The notes: generated from the sequence alone by a model not told the origin. A stretch of DNA of 64,000 bases from Phyto melanocephala (GCA_941918925.1 OW799234.1:121141895-121205894); one strand, 5' to 3'; numbered from the stretch's first letter, positions 1 through 10,440 are shown. Program-made: numbers and translations.

Positions 1-948
1 ATTTCAAGTATTTTTTACAGTAAGTATTACCTTTTTATTATACATATTTTGTTGTTTTTGTTTTTGCTTTTGTATTCAAACAAGATTTTATTTAAGAATT
101 TGCGTCTGTGTGTTTGTGTAGCACAAAGACCATGCAAAAGTGTATTTAAGTATTTTTATGGAGTTTAAAGTTTTTTCTTTTCTGTTTTCTTTACATTCCA
201 CCGTTGTTGCATTTTGTGCTAGTAAAATGAATTAATAAAACGCCATGGCATATTTGAAAAAGAGAAACTTTAATATAGTACGAGTATAATTAAAGCTGAA
301 ATTTTAGAACGTTTAAATGTTGAATAAATTTTGTTGGAGATTTTATAATTATAAAAAATGTTGTAAAAAAATTTAGATTTTAAGAAATTATTTCATATTC
401 CGTGTTTTATTTTATTTTATTCGTTTGCATTATTGCATACATTGAAATAACGGAAAGCGAAGGTGACAATAACGCTTTAACATTTTAACGCTTTAACGCT
501 TACCTAATTTATAAAGCATTTTCTTAAATTTCTAAATAAAAATCATTATCATAAGTCTCTTTCACACACCTACTGTAATGCCCAACACTCGCATATGGGC
601 ATTTCCATGAATGTGTCAACCACGACTGTAAAAATAAAAACTCTTGAAAGTTTTTCAATATATGTAAGTTTATTGATAAAAAACACACTAAAATTTTACT
701 ATGCGTAGGTATTAAAAGCTTTTTAAATTATTTTAAGAGTTTAACCTGATTATCTCTTTGACTTATTTTAAAGAATTGCAATCAACTATTTTTTTTTAGC
801 GACTGAATTGTAAAAATAAATTGTAATTGTAAATATGCGTTAAAATTAAGGTAACAACAACAATTAACAAGATCCATAAGAAGAAGAAAATATATAGTCC
901 AATTAGCGGTATTTTTTTTTTTTTGATTTTCGTTGGATGTTATTTTAA
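1..948. other. AT-rich non-coding stretch
   Basis: No convincing gene, repeat family or splice pattern is visible. The sequence is A+T rich with homopolymer runs, and the one reading frame over 60 codons (minus strand, near 782-973) is low-complexity and looks like chance. Confidence 0.4.
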
Positions 949-1235
949 TGTCACGTACGTAGTGCAAAAACATTATTTGTCTCCGTCATTCGTATTTTAA
1001 AATACTATTAGAGAAAAATCTGTCACGTACGATATGTCACGATATTAAATTGAATTTATTATAAAATCATTTAAAGATTATTTTCAATTAAGTATGATGG
1101 ATTTAAAATGATTTAGTGTAAGAAATTAAAAAGGGAAAAAAACCTCCCAAGATTCGCAGATTTTTTCATATTTCCATATATTCCTCAAAATCACTTCTGT
1201 TTTATGTCACGTACGATACATTCTTACTTTTCTGG

Positions 1236-2049
1236 AGACGGTTCAAAGATTGGTGACCAAACTGGAATGGGCTTATACGACATAAGCCGAAATAGAGGCA
1301 AATACTTCCGTCTACCAGATCACAACACTATTTTTCAGGCTGAGATCATGGCGATTACGGAAGGAATTAAATGGATAAAGGAAACGAATAGCGAAACTCC
1401 GATTCGTATCTTTACGGATAGCCAATCAGTGATTAAGACATTGAGAAAGGAGAAAGTTGAATCCCGGAACGTTTTGCAATGCAAGAGTGAGATAAACTCA
1501 TATGCAAATTGTGAACATCTAGAGATAATATGGATACCAAGCCATCACGGGCTGATCGGAAACGAGAAAGCCGACAAATTATCCAAAATGGGAGCTCTTT
1601 TGAGTACTATAACTTTGGAGAACGCCAAACCCCTTAAACGATTTAAGGATGAACTTAAACGTTGGGCAATGGAAGAACATGTCAGAAAATGGCAAAGCAC
1701 TGATGTCGGTAAGGTGACAAGAACACTCTGGGGTGACCCAAATCTTGGGAAGTCAAAGGAGATTCTGAGACTAAGTAGACCTACACTTAGGAAATTAACC
1801 GGTGTAATTACAGGTCATACGGAGTTGAGAACTCATTTAGCACGCATGGGATTATCTGAGGAGACGACATGTAGAGCTTGTGAGGAAGAGGATGAGACCC
1901 TGGTACACTACCTCTGTCATTGTCCTGCGTTTGGGCATATTAGGCGCGAAAATTTTACAGTAGATAATATGCCGAACTTGGAATACCTGGGGAACTCGAA
2001 CTGGAGATCCATAAGGCGTTACATTGAGGGGACTGGTTTCTTGGACTAG
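1236..2049 (+). pseudogene. RNase H domain and zinc-knuckle tail of LINE polyprotein
   Basis: This open frame of about 270 codons encodes the RNase H domain that would remove RNA from the cDNA hybrid. Visible motifs are the first catalytic Asp in GDGSK at the 5' edge, the Glu in FQAEIMAI, the Asp in FTDSQS, and the His/Asp region in IPSHHGLIGNEKADKLS. Further on, CRACEEEDETLVHYLCHC is the Cys/His motif often found at the LINE C-terminus. The ATG at 1204 lies in flanking DNA outside the element, so it is not a native start. The frame is uninterrupted to the stop at 2047-2049, which implies a young insertion, but without RT and endonuclease it cannot mobilise itself. Confidence 0.85.
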
Positions 2050-2201
2050 TCCGTTATTTATGGGAAATTATGTTTATGGTTTTTTGTTTGGGAATTCCGT
2101 TTTCCACATGGAGCGCACAACATGCCAACTGGGCATAGGTGTATACCTGTCATGGGTTTGGGCTTTTATACCCCTCCTTTTCAACCTAACCTAACCTAAC
2201 C
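1236..2201 (+). mobile_element. 5'-truncated non-LTR retrotransposon (3' end)
   Basis: The insertion is bounded by an 11-bp target-site duplication TACTTTTCTGG at 1225-1235 and 2202-2212. It contains only the RNase H end of the polyprotein, a short 3' UTR and a tail made of CCTAA units (about 2183-2201). Truncation at the 5' end with a variable-length duplication is the hallmark of target-primed reverse transcription. RNase H downstream of RT is known from the I, R1 and LOA groups; I cannot choose between them. The 3' tail resembles the ends of the two SINEs at 11.0 and 16.5 kb. Confidence 0.85.
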
Positions 2202-2519
2202 TACTTTTCTGGATATTTAAGATAACAGTGATTCGAATATAATTATTTTTTTTTTTAATAAAGTACCCTTTGAATGAAACATAAAGATCTAATTTTGTTT
2301 CAGTTACTCTTACTTTTGCAAAAATTACTCCACTTTATAGGAGTAAAAATGTCACGTACGATGACATGGAAATACCCATATGGCATCAGCTACTATTAGT
2401 TAAAGTTAAAAGCTTATAAAACCGACAACAATTGATAAACCATGCTGAAATTGTGAGACTGATGCTTTTTGGTCAATGAACATAAAACGCTAGAAAATTA
2501 AGACGACTCGACAACTTTC

Positions 2520-3000
2520 ACCTCACATCTAAGTCTTGATCTTAAAATCATATAGTTTCTATATGGGGAAAGATTTCGCACTAAATCTTAATTTGCAAAA
2601 TCTAAGTTAGATTTCGGCAGCAAAAACTATTTTCGCACGCCTACCTTAACGGCCACTTCTAACATAATATACTCTTAATAAAATATGAGTTTATTAAGGC
2701 AAGAGGATTAAATGTATGTATGAGGTTTACACGGACTATATAATGCCCACCTTCCATATAACGCTTCACCTTAAAATCATATATGTAATATCTACATGGG
2801 GAAGGATTTTGGACATGTGTTTAAAAATAAATAAAATTTGCAAATTTTCAAAAGTTTATTCCCTTTTTAGTAAACACTCTATTATGAATTCTGCGCTATT
2901 AAAATGAAAGTATCATAATAATTATATTGTTTAAACTAAAATTAAATTAAAGAAGTTATTATTCTAAATCATATTATTTATATGGGAAAAAATATAGGCA
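2520..3000 (-). repeat. Degenerate copy of long interspersed repeat E
   Basis: Phrases such as GCCCACCTTCCATATAACG and TTAAAATCATATA match, on the opposite strand, the body of the better preserved copies at 36.1-37.0 and 48.9-51.0 kb. Two overlapping or rearranged pieces seem present. Boundaries are not visible. Confidence 0.4.
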
Positions 3001-4158
3001 ATAAGTTTTTATAACATCCTGTAAAGTCATTCAAAAATAGTTGAAAATTTGCTTGAGGATTGTTTTGAATTTTGGGACTGCAATAATTTGATTATCTCAA
3101 CTTTAGCTTATGTCGACTTAACTAGTTATTCTTTTTGTGAATTAAAATTTTTTTTTAATAATTTATTATGTGTAAGAAAAATAAAAGACTCTAAAACTGC
3201 ATTCCTTTTTAAACAATAAAATTTCTTTCGTGGCCAACCAAAATGACAGCCATTGAGCTAAAATCTTTTTAAGAAGAGCAAAAAGAATAAATTTCTTTAC
3301 CGCCACCATTTTTGTTTTTGACAAACTTAGAGAGGAAAAAAAATTGTTCATGGTTGAATTGCCGCGTCGTTGTTCATTCAATATTTAACACATTTTCTGT
3401 TTAAACGCTCAAACACATAAATTTACTCACACAAACCCTAAAATGGTGTGTTTGGCCACCTGTAATGCTGTGATAAAATTTAAAAGAAAAACGTTTTTCT
3501 CTAATATCATTCATATATTATTTGGTTTCTCTTGGTAACCTCTACGCTAATAGCAAAAAGAAGTGTTGATTCTTTTCAAGTTGATTTTTTCTTCTTCGAG
3601 ATAGATGACAGTATTCTGGTAAGCAAAATGAATGGGAAGGAGAACAATAGTGTATCTTATATTAATAAGTTTTATACAACACAATGACTTGTAAAGTAAA
3701 ATTTTTTTTGAATTTTTTTGCAGGGGTGTAGTGGTTCTAAGGGTTAAATTTTATTATTTTTTAGTTGAAAAATTTCTGCGTGGAATATTTAATAACAATT
3801 TGCTTTCAAATTAAAATTTTTAAATTTTTTCTTTTACAAATAGGGCATTTATCCAATATACAGTAGAGTTAAATGGGTTTTCCAATTATTTGTTTGTAAT
3901 ATATGCGCGATCAAATGAATAATTTGATCGCTAAAAACCTTGGGAAGGCCATATTATTTATTTAATATTTTAGGGGTGAATGACACTTACATATAATCCA
4001 AATATTAGTAGACACTATAGTACTCCTTTACGAGCCGAATATTAGTAATCGAAAATGACAGGACACCATGGGGTTTAATAACACTGCTCAGCAGCAAAAT
4101 CCTCCATTGAATAAAACTATGTGGACTGTATGGATTTTGATGCGCTGAACTCAAATCC
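3000..4158. other. AT-rich stretch without recognised genes
   Basis: Nothing coding is supported. A short hairpin at 3908-3931 (GCGATCAAAT paired with AATTTGATCGC) is the only structure noted. Confidence 0.4.
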
Positions 4159-5001
4159 GTTGTCGGTTTTTTTCCATCAGATCGAGATTTCTTTTATGGG
4201 CGTGGCAAATTTTCCCCCTTAAATTAGTCAGGTACGGAGACATATTTCATATTTCATAAGACACCAAAAGATGTGTAACAAAATTTTATTTATTTTAGTC
4301 GAATAATAGAATTTTTCTTTATCTCTTATTGTTTTTTATCTCTTATTGTTTTGGAATTATTCAAAAATTAATGGAGAAAAGAATTTTTTTGTGGAAAATT
4401 CGTAATATTTTTCAATTTAAAAATGGAATTAAAAAAATATTAAACACATATTCAACATTTTGCACCTTTTTCTGAGTGCTACTTTTCTTAAAAATAAAAA
4501 AAGCCATAAACCATAAAAATCGGTTGAAAAATGTAGATTTTATTGTCAATTTACCGCAGGTACCCAATATTGACCAAATATGTGTAATGCAGCAAACAAA
4601 GTCAGAGTGGACGCACTAAAGCACCTTGTAGCAACAATAAATCGCAACTACTTACTTCTATATATTTACTTAGCTCTCAAAAAACAAGTCTGAGCTTCTT
4701 GCATCCTAATTAAAAGAATGGAATTTGGTGCAAAAGGACGTTAACGTCTCGTACTTTCGACTTGTGATAATGCTGATGGAATTTTGCTACAACTGTGTTT
4801 CATCCATAAATCTGAAGATTGGAGGCTTTTTATTGATTCATCCCAGACAAGTTTGTTACACATCCTTTGGTGTTCTATTTCTGAACATCGGATGACCGGT
4901 TCTCGAGTTATGAGGAAATATGTCTCCGTACCTGACTAATTTAGGGGAAAAATTTGCCACGCCCATAAAAAAACCCCATCTGATGGAAAAACAACGACAA
5001 C
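4159..5001. repeat. Inverted repeat, arms about 125 and 150 bp
   Basis: 4159-4283 is matched in reverse complement by 4851-5001. Shared stretches include ATGGGCGTGGCAAATTTT, TTAGTCAGGTACGGAGACA and ATGTGTAACAAA. The right arm carries about 30 extra bases (or the left lost them) between GACATATTTC and the ACACCAAA motif. The 570-bp spacer contains a coding relic. It may be two opposed copies of one gene fragment rather than transposon termini, since no target duplication is seen. Confidence 0.65.
4750..4900 (+). pseudogene. Relic of an uncharacterised arthropod repeat-borne protein
   Basis: One frame reads through LSTCDNADGILLQLCF and SEDWRLFIDSSQTSL, which I recognise from a recurrent uncharacterised arthropod protein with a WRLFIDSSK-type motif, often embedded in repeats. 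Only about 45 residues are continuous. The relic runs straight into the right arm of the inverted repeat, so the arm probably belongs to the same broken gene. Function unknown. The identification rests on memory of the motif. Confidence 0.35.
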
Positions 5002-5071
5002 ACATTGTTTTAATTACGGGAAGACAAAAAATGATTTTTTGTCGAGCAGTGTAATTAAATAACATTTTCGT

Positions 5072-5880
5072 TTATACCCTTCAGACGAAAGGGTCTTTAT
5101 AAGTTTGTCATTCCGTTTGATATTTCCACAATATTCATTTTTTAACTTATAAAATATATGTTTATATTCTGAATCCTTACAGATAGTGGAATTGAATTAG
5201 CTAAGTCTATCTGTCCGTCTGTCCGTGTGTATGTTGAAATCAACTTCTTAAAGACCCCAAATATACATCGGACTATTATATGCTAGAAATTTATCATAAA
5301 TGCTTTCAAGAATTTTCCTATTATAATTCAATTGTGTGAGCATATTAAAAGCTGAGAAAGAATAATAATTGCCTTTGTTAGTTACTCAAACAAAGTCAAA
5401 TTTTCCAGTTCCTATAGAACTTCTTGAAAAGTTTGTTACAACGTATGCATAAAATATGTATCTTAAGCAACATTTAGAGAAAGGGAAAATTACCGACATA
5501 TATATCAAAAACGATAATTTTCTAAAAACAAAACAACTAAATGTTCAGATTCTTGATTATGCTAAATAAGTTGTGGTCAACATTTTTACCATATAATTTC
5601 CAGGTACGATCTTGAAGATCCTAGTGTTAAGAATTAAGTAACAACATTGCCATATAAACTATTGAGATATTCGTATAAGAAAAACACAACTAGTACACTT
5701 ACTTTTTTTACCTTATTTTTTACACAGAGATATATTTATATATCAGCCCCCAGAAAAATTGTTTTCCTTTTTTCTAATAGTCGAATAGGTAAGAAAATCT
5801 AAAAAGTATAGACAAAAAAGTATTTTTTAAAAAAATAAGTTGCATTTAGAATACGAATAACAGTGTGAAGGGTAAATAGG
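5072..5880 (+). repeat. Interspersed repeat A, longer subtype
   Basis: Begins with a TATACCCTTC-type end, then TTTGTCATTCCGTTTG, a GTCTGTCCGTCTGTCCG run near 5210-5228, and TGTTGAAATCAACTT, all shared with the copies at 23.7, 51.5 and 58.7 kb. The distal half matches the copy at 15.7-16.2 kb (a TTCCTATAGAACTT region). It ends near a decayed GAAGGGTAAATAGGATTTGG tail. No protein is encoded. Confidence 0.65.
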
Positions 5881-6030
5881 ATTTGGCACAGCACCCAAGA
5901 AGTAAATAATGAAGAGATTTACAACTTAGCTAAAAACCATAATAATAGATTTTTATGATTTTAGAGCAAGTATCAACGAAACACCAGAAATATCAACAAG
6001 AATGGCTCATAGGTTATCATACCGCATATA

Positions 6031-7400
6031 AAAAACCTTTGTCAGCGTCAGTTGTAGGTATACAGTATGATGCAGAATTAGTTCTGAAAATATTGTTGGG
6101 CTCTACTTCGTTGAAAATGAAGACCATAATTAAAGAGAAGTAACGATTTATGATACAAAATTTTTTACGTCTTGTTCTCTAAAATAGACCCGATATGTGG
6201 TTTCAACCGGTGTCATCATTACCCTGGACAAAATGACGTTTTCAATCAAGCTTTTGGACAGCAAATAGTTACCCGAAATACAGAAATTAATTGGCCAGCG
6301 TGCTTTGTCAGCCTGATTTGTCAGCAATCGACTACTTATATTTATTGGGGTTATTTGCAGGGGTCGATATTAGGGTGATCGATTATTTTGACTTTTTGAA
6401 GAAACCGGTTTTCAAATAGTTTGAAATTTAGAATTTAAAAAAAACCGGTTGCTATTTTGAAAAATGAGAAAAAACCGGTTAAATGGTTCGAATATATAAA
6501 ATATAATATTTAAAGAAAAAATTAAAATATATTGTAAAAAAAGATTATAATAAAAATTATATCTAAATATGAAATTTATATAGGTTTGGCTGCACAATTA
6601 CGCAATAACTGACATGAATGCAGTTGACTAATTTGGTTTTAAATAGTTGAATTTAAGGACAAAAGGTCCTTTTTACAAGCAATTAAATAGATCTTTTTAA
6701 CTTATATGCACTAACATATTTTGATTGAAATGATTTCTGTAATTTGAAACACATTTTAAAAGCTATGGAGGGAGAAAATCTTTAAAATTTCATTTTAAAA
6801 ATTCTTTCTTATACCCATGACAGACATACAAATATGGTTTACAGACATATAATTATGGTTTAATTGAAGTTTTAATTGACAGACAATCAATGCCATTAAA
6901 TATGATCTAGAAGGACAGATTATTGGTTTTTCTTTGTTGTAACTACACTTTTTACTTAAAAGTGATTGATCAGCTAAGTTTATACTTCAATTACCTTTAA
7001 ATTTTAACATTAGTTTTATATTCTATAAAATAAATAATATTTAAGCTAAATATTTTTCTTATCTTACATATGTTTTTTAAACAATAAACAAATTTCTTAC
7101 AATATTATGGAAGAATATTTAATAGTTTTTATTTTTTGATTTTGGAAACTCTTCGCGTACTATATATTCTATGGTACGATTGGTTACAAAGATATATGAA
7201 AATAAACTTAAAAAAATAAGAAAACCGGCTTTTTCGGATAAAAAAAGCCGGTGTATTCGATATTTGAAAAATCAACATTTTGAAAAAACCGCCAGCTGAA
7301 AGAGGAAAAAACCGGGTTTTCCACCGGTTGTAAAACTGAGTCGATCACCTTAACTCAAGGTCAACGTCATTACGCGAATTTGAGCACTAAATAGATGATA
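6031..7400 (+). pseudogene. Mariner/Tc1 transposase relic (family B), split by an insertion
   Basis: 6031-6370 aligns by eye with the transposase at 40.7-41.0 kb: GTATACAGTATGATG, GGCCTACTTC-like, a GATATGTGGTTTCAAC segment (the MWFQQDG region), AATTAATTGGCCAGCG and the GGGGTTATTTGCAGG end of the FLWGYL motif. It resumes after the inserted element at 7353 with ACTCAAGGTCAACGT, equivalent to LELKANIV. Frameshifts and stops are frequent; the second catalytic Asp region is degraded. This copy is clearly older than the element inserted into it. Confidence 0.7.
6373..7350. mobile_element. 978-bp non-autonomous TIR element, TA target site
   Basis: Termini are GGGTGATCGATT (left) and AGGTGATCGACT (right, reverse complement), flanked by TA at 6371-6372 and 7351-7352. 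Removing the element and one TA restores continuity of the mariner relic. Subterminal regions are rich in AAACCGGTTTT-like motifs (around 6400-6480 and 7220-7330); the interior is AT-rich with no long coding frame. The TA duplication suits the Tc1/mariner superfamily; the parent element is not visible here. Confidence 0.75.
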
Positions 7401-7500
7401 TTTACATCCAACACATTCCGATCAAAGAGTGCTGATGAGGAAACCCTAGCTGGTTTCACAAATGCTTTCCACTCGACTGGTGTTGGTATAAAACTTATTT
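7387..7500 (+). repeat. Unclassified repeat B, copy 1
   Basis: Shares ATATTTACATCCAA and CCGATCAAAGAGTG with 14461-14515, and a coding-like AGFTNAFHSTGVG phrase with the minus-strand copy at 15470-15590 (AGFKNAFHSACVG). It follows directly on the mariner relic and may be the C-terminal part of a transposase, but I cannot assign it. Confidence 0.45.
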
Positions 7501-7753
7501 TTTCTGCTTATTATTCCATTATCACAAATAGAAAAAATTAAATTTCTTCACTTAGAAGAATTAAAAATAAATGAACTCCAGCCAGAAATAAATAAGTATA
7601 TTATTTACTAACATGTAAATAAAATAATATAAAATAATAATTATCATAATTTTTGTATTTAATTATTCGAGCCTAAGGTCATGCAACAGTTTTATTTTTT
7701 TATTTCTTTTTTTATAAAAAACAATATTAAACAATCTTTTATTTTCTTCAATA

Positions 7754-7785
7754 TTTCGCTACTCCTTCGTGTAGCATCTTCAGGA
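7754..7785 (-). ncRNA. Hammerhead-ribozyme-like hairpin of Penelope element
   Basis: On the minus strand the order is CTGAAGA, T, stem strand GCTAC, loop, stem strand GTAGC, then GAAA. CUGANGA and GAAA are the two conserved hammerhead core boxes, here joined by a 5-bp stem II. Penelope-like elements are known to carry minimal hammerhead motifs in their terminal repeats. One extra T between core and stem II, and no clear stem I, make activity doubtful. Confidence 0.4.
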
Positions 7786-7984
7786 AATATTTTTTTTTTT
7801 TTTTTTAACAAAACAAATTAACAATTAAAATTACAATATTTTCTTTTTCTATACTAATAATAAAAATTTTTAAAGACAAATTTCAAAAATTTTTCATATA
7901 AAAAATTATACACTAAAAAAATTAATTACTTATAATCTATTACATTATAAAAATATTTCATTTCCGCTTTTTAAAATTTCTGAA

Positions 7985-8764
7985 CTAAATATCTATAATT
8001 CTGAGCTATTCCCTCTGTATCTGATTTGTAATTAATCCTCTTTGTTACTGGTGTGTCCATTATTTGTAACATTTCTAATAAATAGCGACGTTTGTAATTA
8101 GTTTACGTATTTAAAACTGTTGTATTTTCAAAGTCTGGATCATGATTAACATTAACACAATGTGATGTTAATGCAGTTTTCTGTGAAACATTATTCCTGT
8201 ATTTTTGGTCTGACTTATGTCCTGCAATTCTAGTTTTTAGTTTATTCTTAGTTGTACCTATATATACTTTATCGCAAGTTTCACTACTATTACCCTTACA
8301 TGGAATTTTATATACTACATTAGATCTTTCAAAATTATCAATTTTGTCCTTTGTCTTACTAAATAAATTTCCTAATGTATTGTACGTTTTATGAGTCATT
8401 TTATATCTCTCATTTTCAAATATTTTCGATCTTTCTAATCGTTCTGACACTTTAGGTACATAAATTAATGATTTATAAATTCTCGGTTGATGAGTATTAG
8501 TTACGTCAATTCCTCTTTGACCTTTATATTGTCCAATTAAACTATAAATTATTTTTCTAGGAAAATTATTATCATCTAATATATCTATGATTTTCCTTTT
8601 ATTTTCCCTATGAAAATCTAAATCACTTATAGTTAGTATCCTCTCTATAAGGTTTCTGGCTGTATTGATAATAATTCTCTTGGGATGTTTCGAATAGTAA
8701 TTAATGATTCTTCCTGAGGAAGTAGGTTTTTGGTACCAATCCATTAATAACTTATTTCCCCTTC
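7985..8764 (-). pseudogene. Penelope-like GIY-YIG endonuclease and connector
   Basis: The 213-codon frame starting at 8744 covers the end of the RT domain (DWYQKPTSS), the connector, and the GIY-YIG nuclease that nicks target DNA for primed integration. Visible nuclease residues are VVYKIPC at 143-149, VYIG at 160-163, Arg172 and His176 in TRIAGH, and ALTSH near 191-195. A frameshift at about 8103 cuts off the tail; the adjoining frame continues with NYKRRYLLEML and TDTEGIAQNY, typical of the Penelope C-terminus, to a stop near 7985. The ATG at 8744 is fortuitous: upstream coding sequence lies in the inverted plus-strand piece. Confidence 0.8.
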
Positions 8765-9036
8765 CTATGGGTTCGCCAGCATCTCCAGTTATAGCGGATA
8801 TCGTTATGGAGAAATTATTAGATACATGTATCGAAAAACTGGCTAAAAAACCGAAAATTCTTACAAAATATGTTGATGACTTATTTTGTATTGTTTCAGA
8901 GGATGAAATAGACCATATTTTGATAAGTTTTAATTCTTTTCATAAAGATATTAAATTTACTATTGAAAAGGAATGTGATTCAAAACTTTCCTATCTGGAC
9001 ACATTAATAATAAGAAGGGGAAATAAGTTATTATTA
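8761..9036 (+). pseudogene. Penelope-like reverse transcriptase fragment
   Basis: About 90 codons encode the RT catalytic core: LPMGSPASPVIADIVM, then KYVDDLFCIV with the YVDD active-site aspartates, then LSYLDTLIIRRGNK. This would copy element RNA into DNA. N-terminal RT motifs are missing, so the element was truncated as well as inverted. The first codons of the longest frame (8704-8745) are antisense to the nuclease fragment and are not RT sequence. Confidence 0.85.
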
Positions 9037-9104
9037 TAAGCTTTATTCACTCAAAAAAAAATTAACCATTTAACAACACAAAGAGCAGGAAAAATAACAT
9101 ATAT

Positions 9105-9507
9105 ATCGTGCAACTGGAACTTGCTTTTTAAAAACAGTTTACCATCTTCAGCAGAAAGCACGCACTCCGCTCAATTTGAAAATGCCATGAATTCTTCACT
9201 AGAAGGTAATCAAGACGATATTCCTTCAATTTCAACAGGAATCACGCATTCTACTCGATATGAGTTTTTATCGGATACGGACAGCGACAGCGATTAAGAT
9301 TCAATTTAAAAAATTATTTCATTTGTTATTAAAAAAATCTAATTCATAATAAAAAATTAAATTCTTTTAATTTATTTAAATTTTTCTTTATTCTGATTTA
9401 TACCCACATTTTGGGTAAATACCCAAGTGATTAGGTAAATACCTGGGTATTTACATTTAAATACTCCCAATTTACCATTTGGGTATTTACCCTTGTCACA
9501 TCACTAG
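9105..9507 (+). mobile_element. Probable 3' end of a hAT-type transposon
   Basis: 9130-9297 is an open frame ending YEFLSDTDSDSD before a stop, unlike its AT-rich surroundings. About 200 bp downstream the DNA ends, on the minus strand, with CTAGTGATGTGACAAGGG, the CAGTGATGT-like form common in hAT termini, followed by repeated GGTAAATACC units (9395-9490). No left terminus or DDE core is present, so this is a fragment. It abuts the Penelope-like copy. The coding tail is assigned to hAT only by position. Confidence 0.35.
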
Positions 9508-9539
9508 TTAAAGGTAAATTTAAGCATTTTGGAATCAAA

Positions 9540-10440
9540 AATAATGCTTCGTTTTTTAGGTTTGTTCTTACTCTTTCACAGTTTTTAAGTCGGCATTAAA
9601 AGGCTAAATCTTTATTTAAGCAAGGATATTGATTTATTATTTTTTTGATAAGTGAACAGTTTTGTAGATTAGGTACTGACTTTGAATAACAAATATTCCG
9701 TATTGCTATCTGGATATTAAGCTGAATATTTAAAAGAAATTTTAATTTTTCATAAAACTCATAAAATTTTTAAAACTAAATTTAATCTTAAATGTGTTAA
9801 AAAAAAAGCAAAAAGAATTTGATCATTCTATAATCTTTGCTTATGACTGTTTTGTTGAAAAAGCCAATCGAAGCCAATTTGTTTGCACAAAAATGATTTT
9901 TCAACCACAGAAAAATTTGTTAAATGTAAAAATCAACATCTTAAGTACTACATCTGTTACAAATATGCATGCATGCAAGGGTTGAGAGAAAAGTTTATGA
10001 CCTTTATTTAAGTTATTTACTTTTATATGAAACTAGCTGACTTGGCAAACGTTTTTTTTTGCCTTCAAGTGTGTCGTTGTTTTGCCTTTAGGTTTTCTGT
10101 TTTGTCACCTATTAAACAAAATTTCCACTATAAAATAAGAGACCGAATGTCATTAGTAAAACAAGAATCTAATGATTTGCATAAGAGTATCATTTTAACA
10201 GCAACAACAACAAGAACACATACTTATAATACAGTGTAGTTGTATATGAAGTGAAAGATCTAATGGTCGGCGTACAAATAATATGACGATCGAAAGAACT
10301 ACTGAAAAGATTCAGCTCAACATTTCAATTACAAGGAGCGAATGTAATTGCAAACATAAGATATTAGCATACATGGTTTGGCAACTTTTTAAGTGACAAT
10401 AAAAAATTATAATATGGAAAATGAAGTACTTTTTTTTTTG
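9540..10440. other. AT-rich stretch without recognised genes
   Basis: No coding sequence, splice pattern or repeat family could be supported. Confidence 0.4.

Larger units (their letters stand above)
949..2360 (+). repeat. Cluster of four TGTCACGTACG motifs
   Basis: The 11-mer TGTCACGTACG occurs exactly at 949-959, 1021-1031, 1205-1215 and 2350-2360, with a partial copy (TGTCACGAT) at 1035. All are on the plus strand. Three of the four continue with AT. If the retrotransposon at 1236-2201 and one copy of its target duplication are removed, the four lie within about 0.43 kb at spacings near 72, 184 and 168 bp. The core CACGTA is the reverse complement of TACGTG, the site type used by bHLH-PAS/Tango dimers in flies. 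A regulatory role is only an inference; it could be the remains of a short dispersed repeat. Confidence 0.5.
7740..9036 (-). mobile_element. Penelope-like element with inverted 5' segment
   Basis: The 3' part lies on the minus strand (about 8764 down to 7740) and the RT part on the plus strand (about 8761-9036), head to head. The last residues of the plus piece (RRGNKLL) are those expected just before the first residues of the minus piece (DWYQKPTSS), so the two pieces are adjacent parts of one ORF. A 20-bp sequence occurs at 9014-9033 and in reverse complement at 8745-8764. This is the signature of a 5' inversion during reverse transcription (twin priming). The distal 3' end holds a hammerhead-like hairpin. 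Confidence 0.8.

Noticed and set aside
14..28. Overlapping acceptor and donor (TTTTTTACAGTAAGTATT), as in a recursive-splicing site
   Set aside because: A ratchet point needs AG followed by a full GTAAGT; here one G would serve both sites.
2183..2201. CCTAA repeats read as an internal telomere sequence
   Set aside because: They sit exactly at the 3' end of a LINE inside its target duplication, so they are the element tail.
9395..9490. GGGTAAATACCC cluster considered as a transcription-factor site array
   Set aside because: It directly adjoins a hAT-like terminus, so subterminal transposon repeats are the simpler reading.
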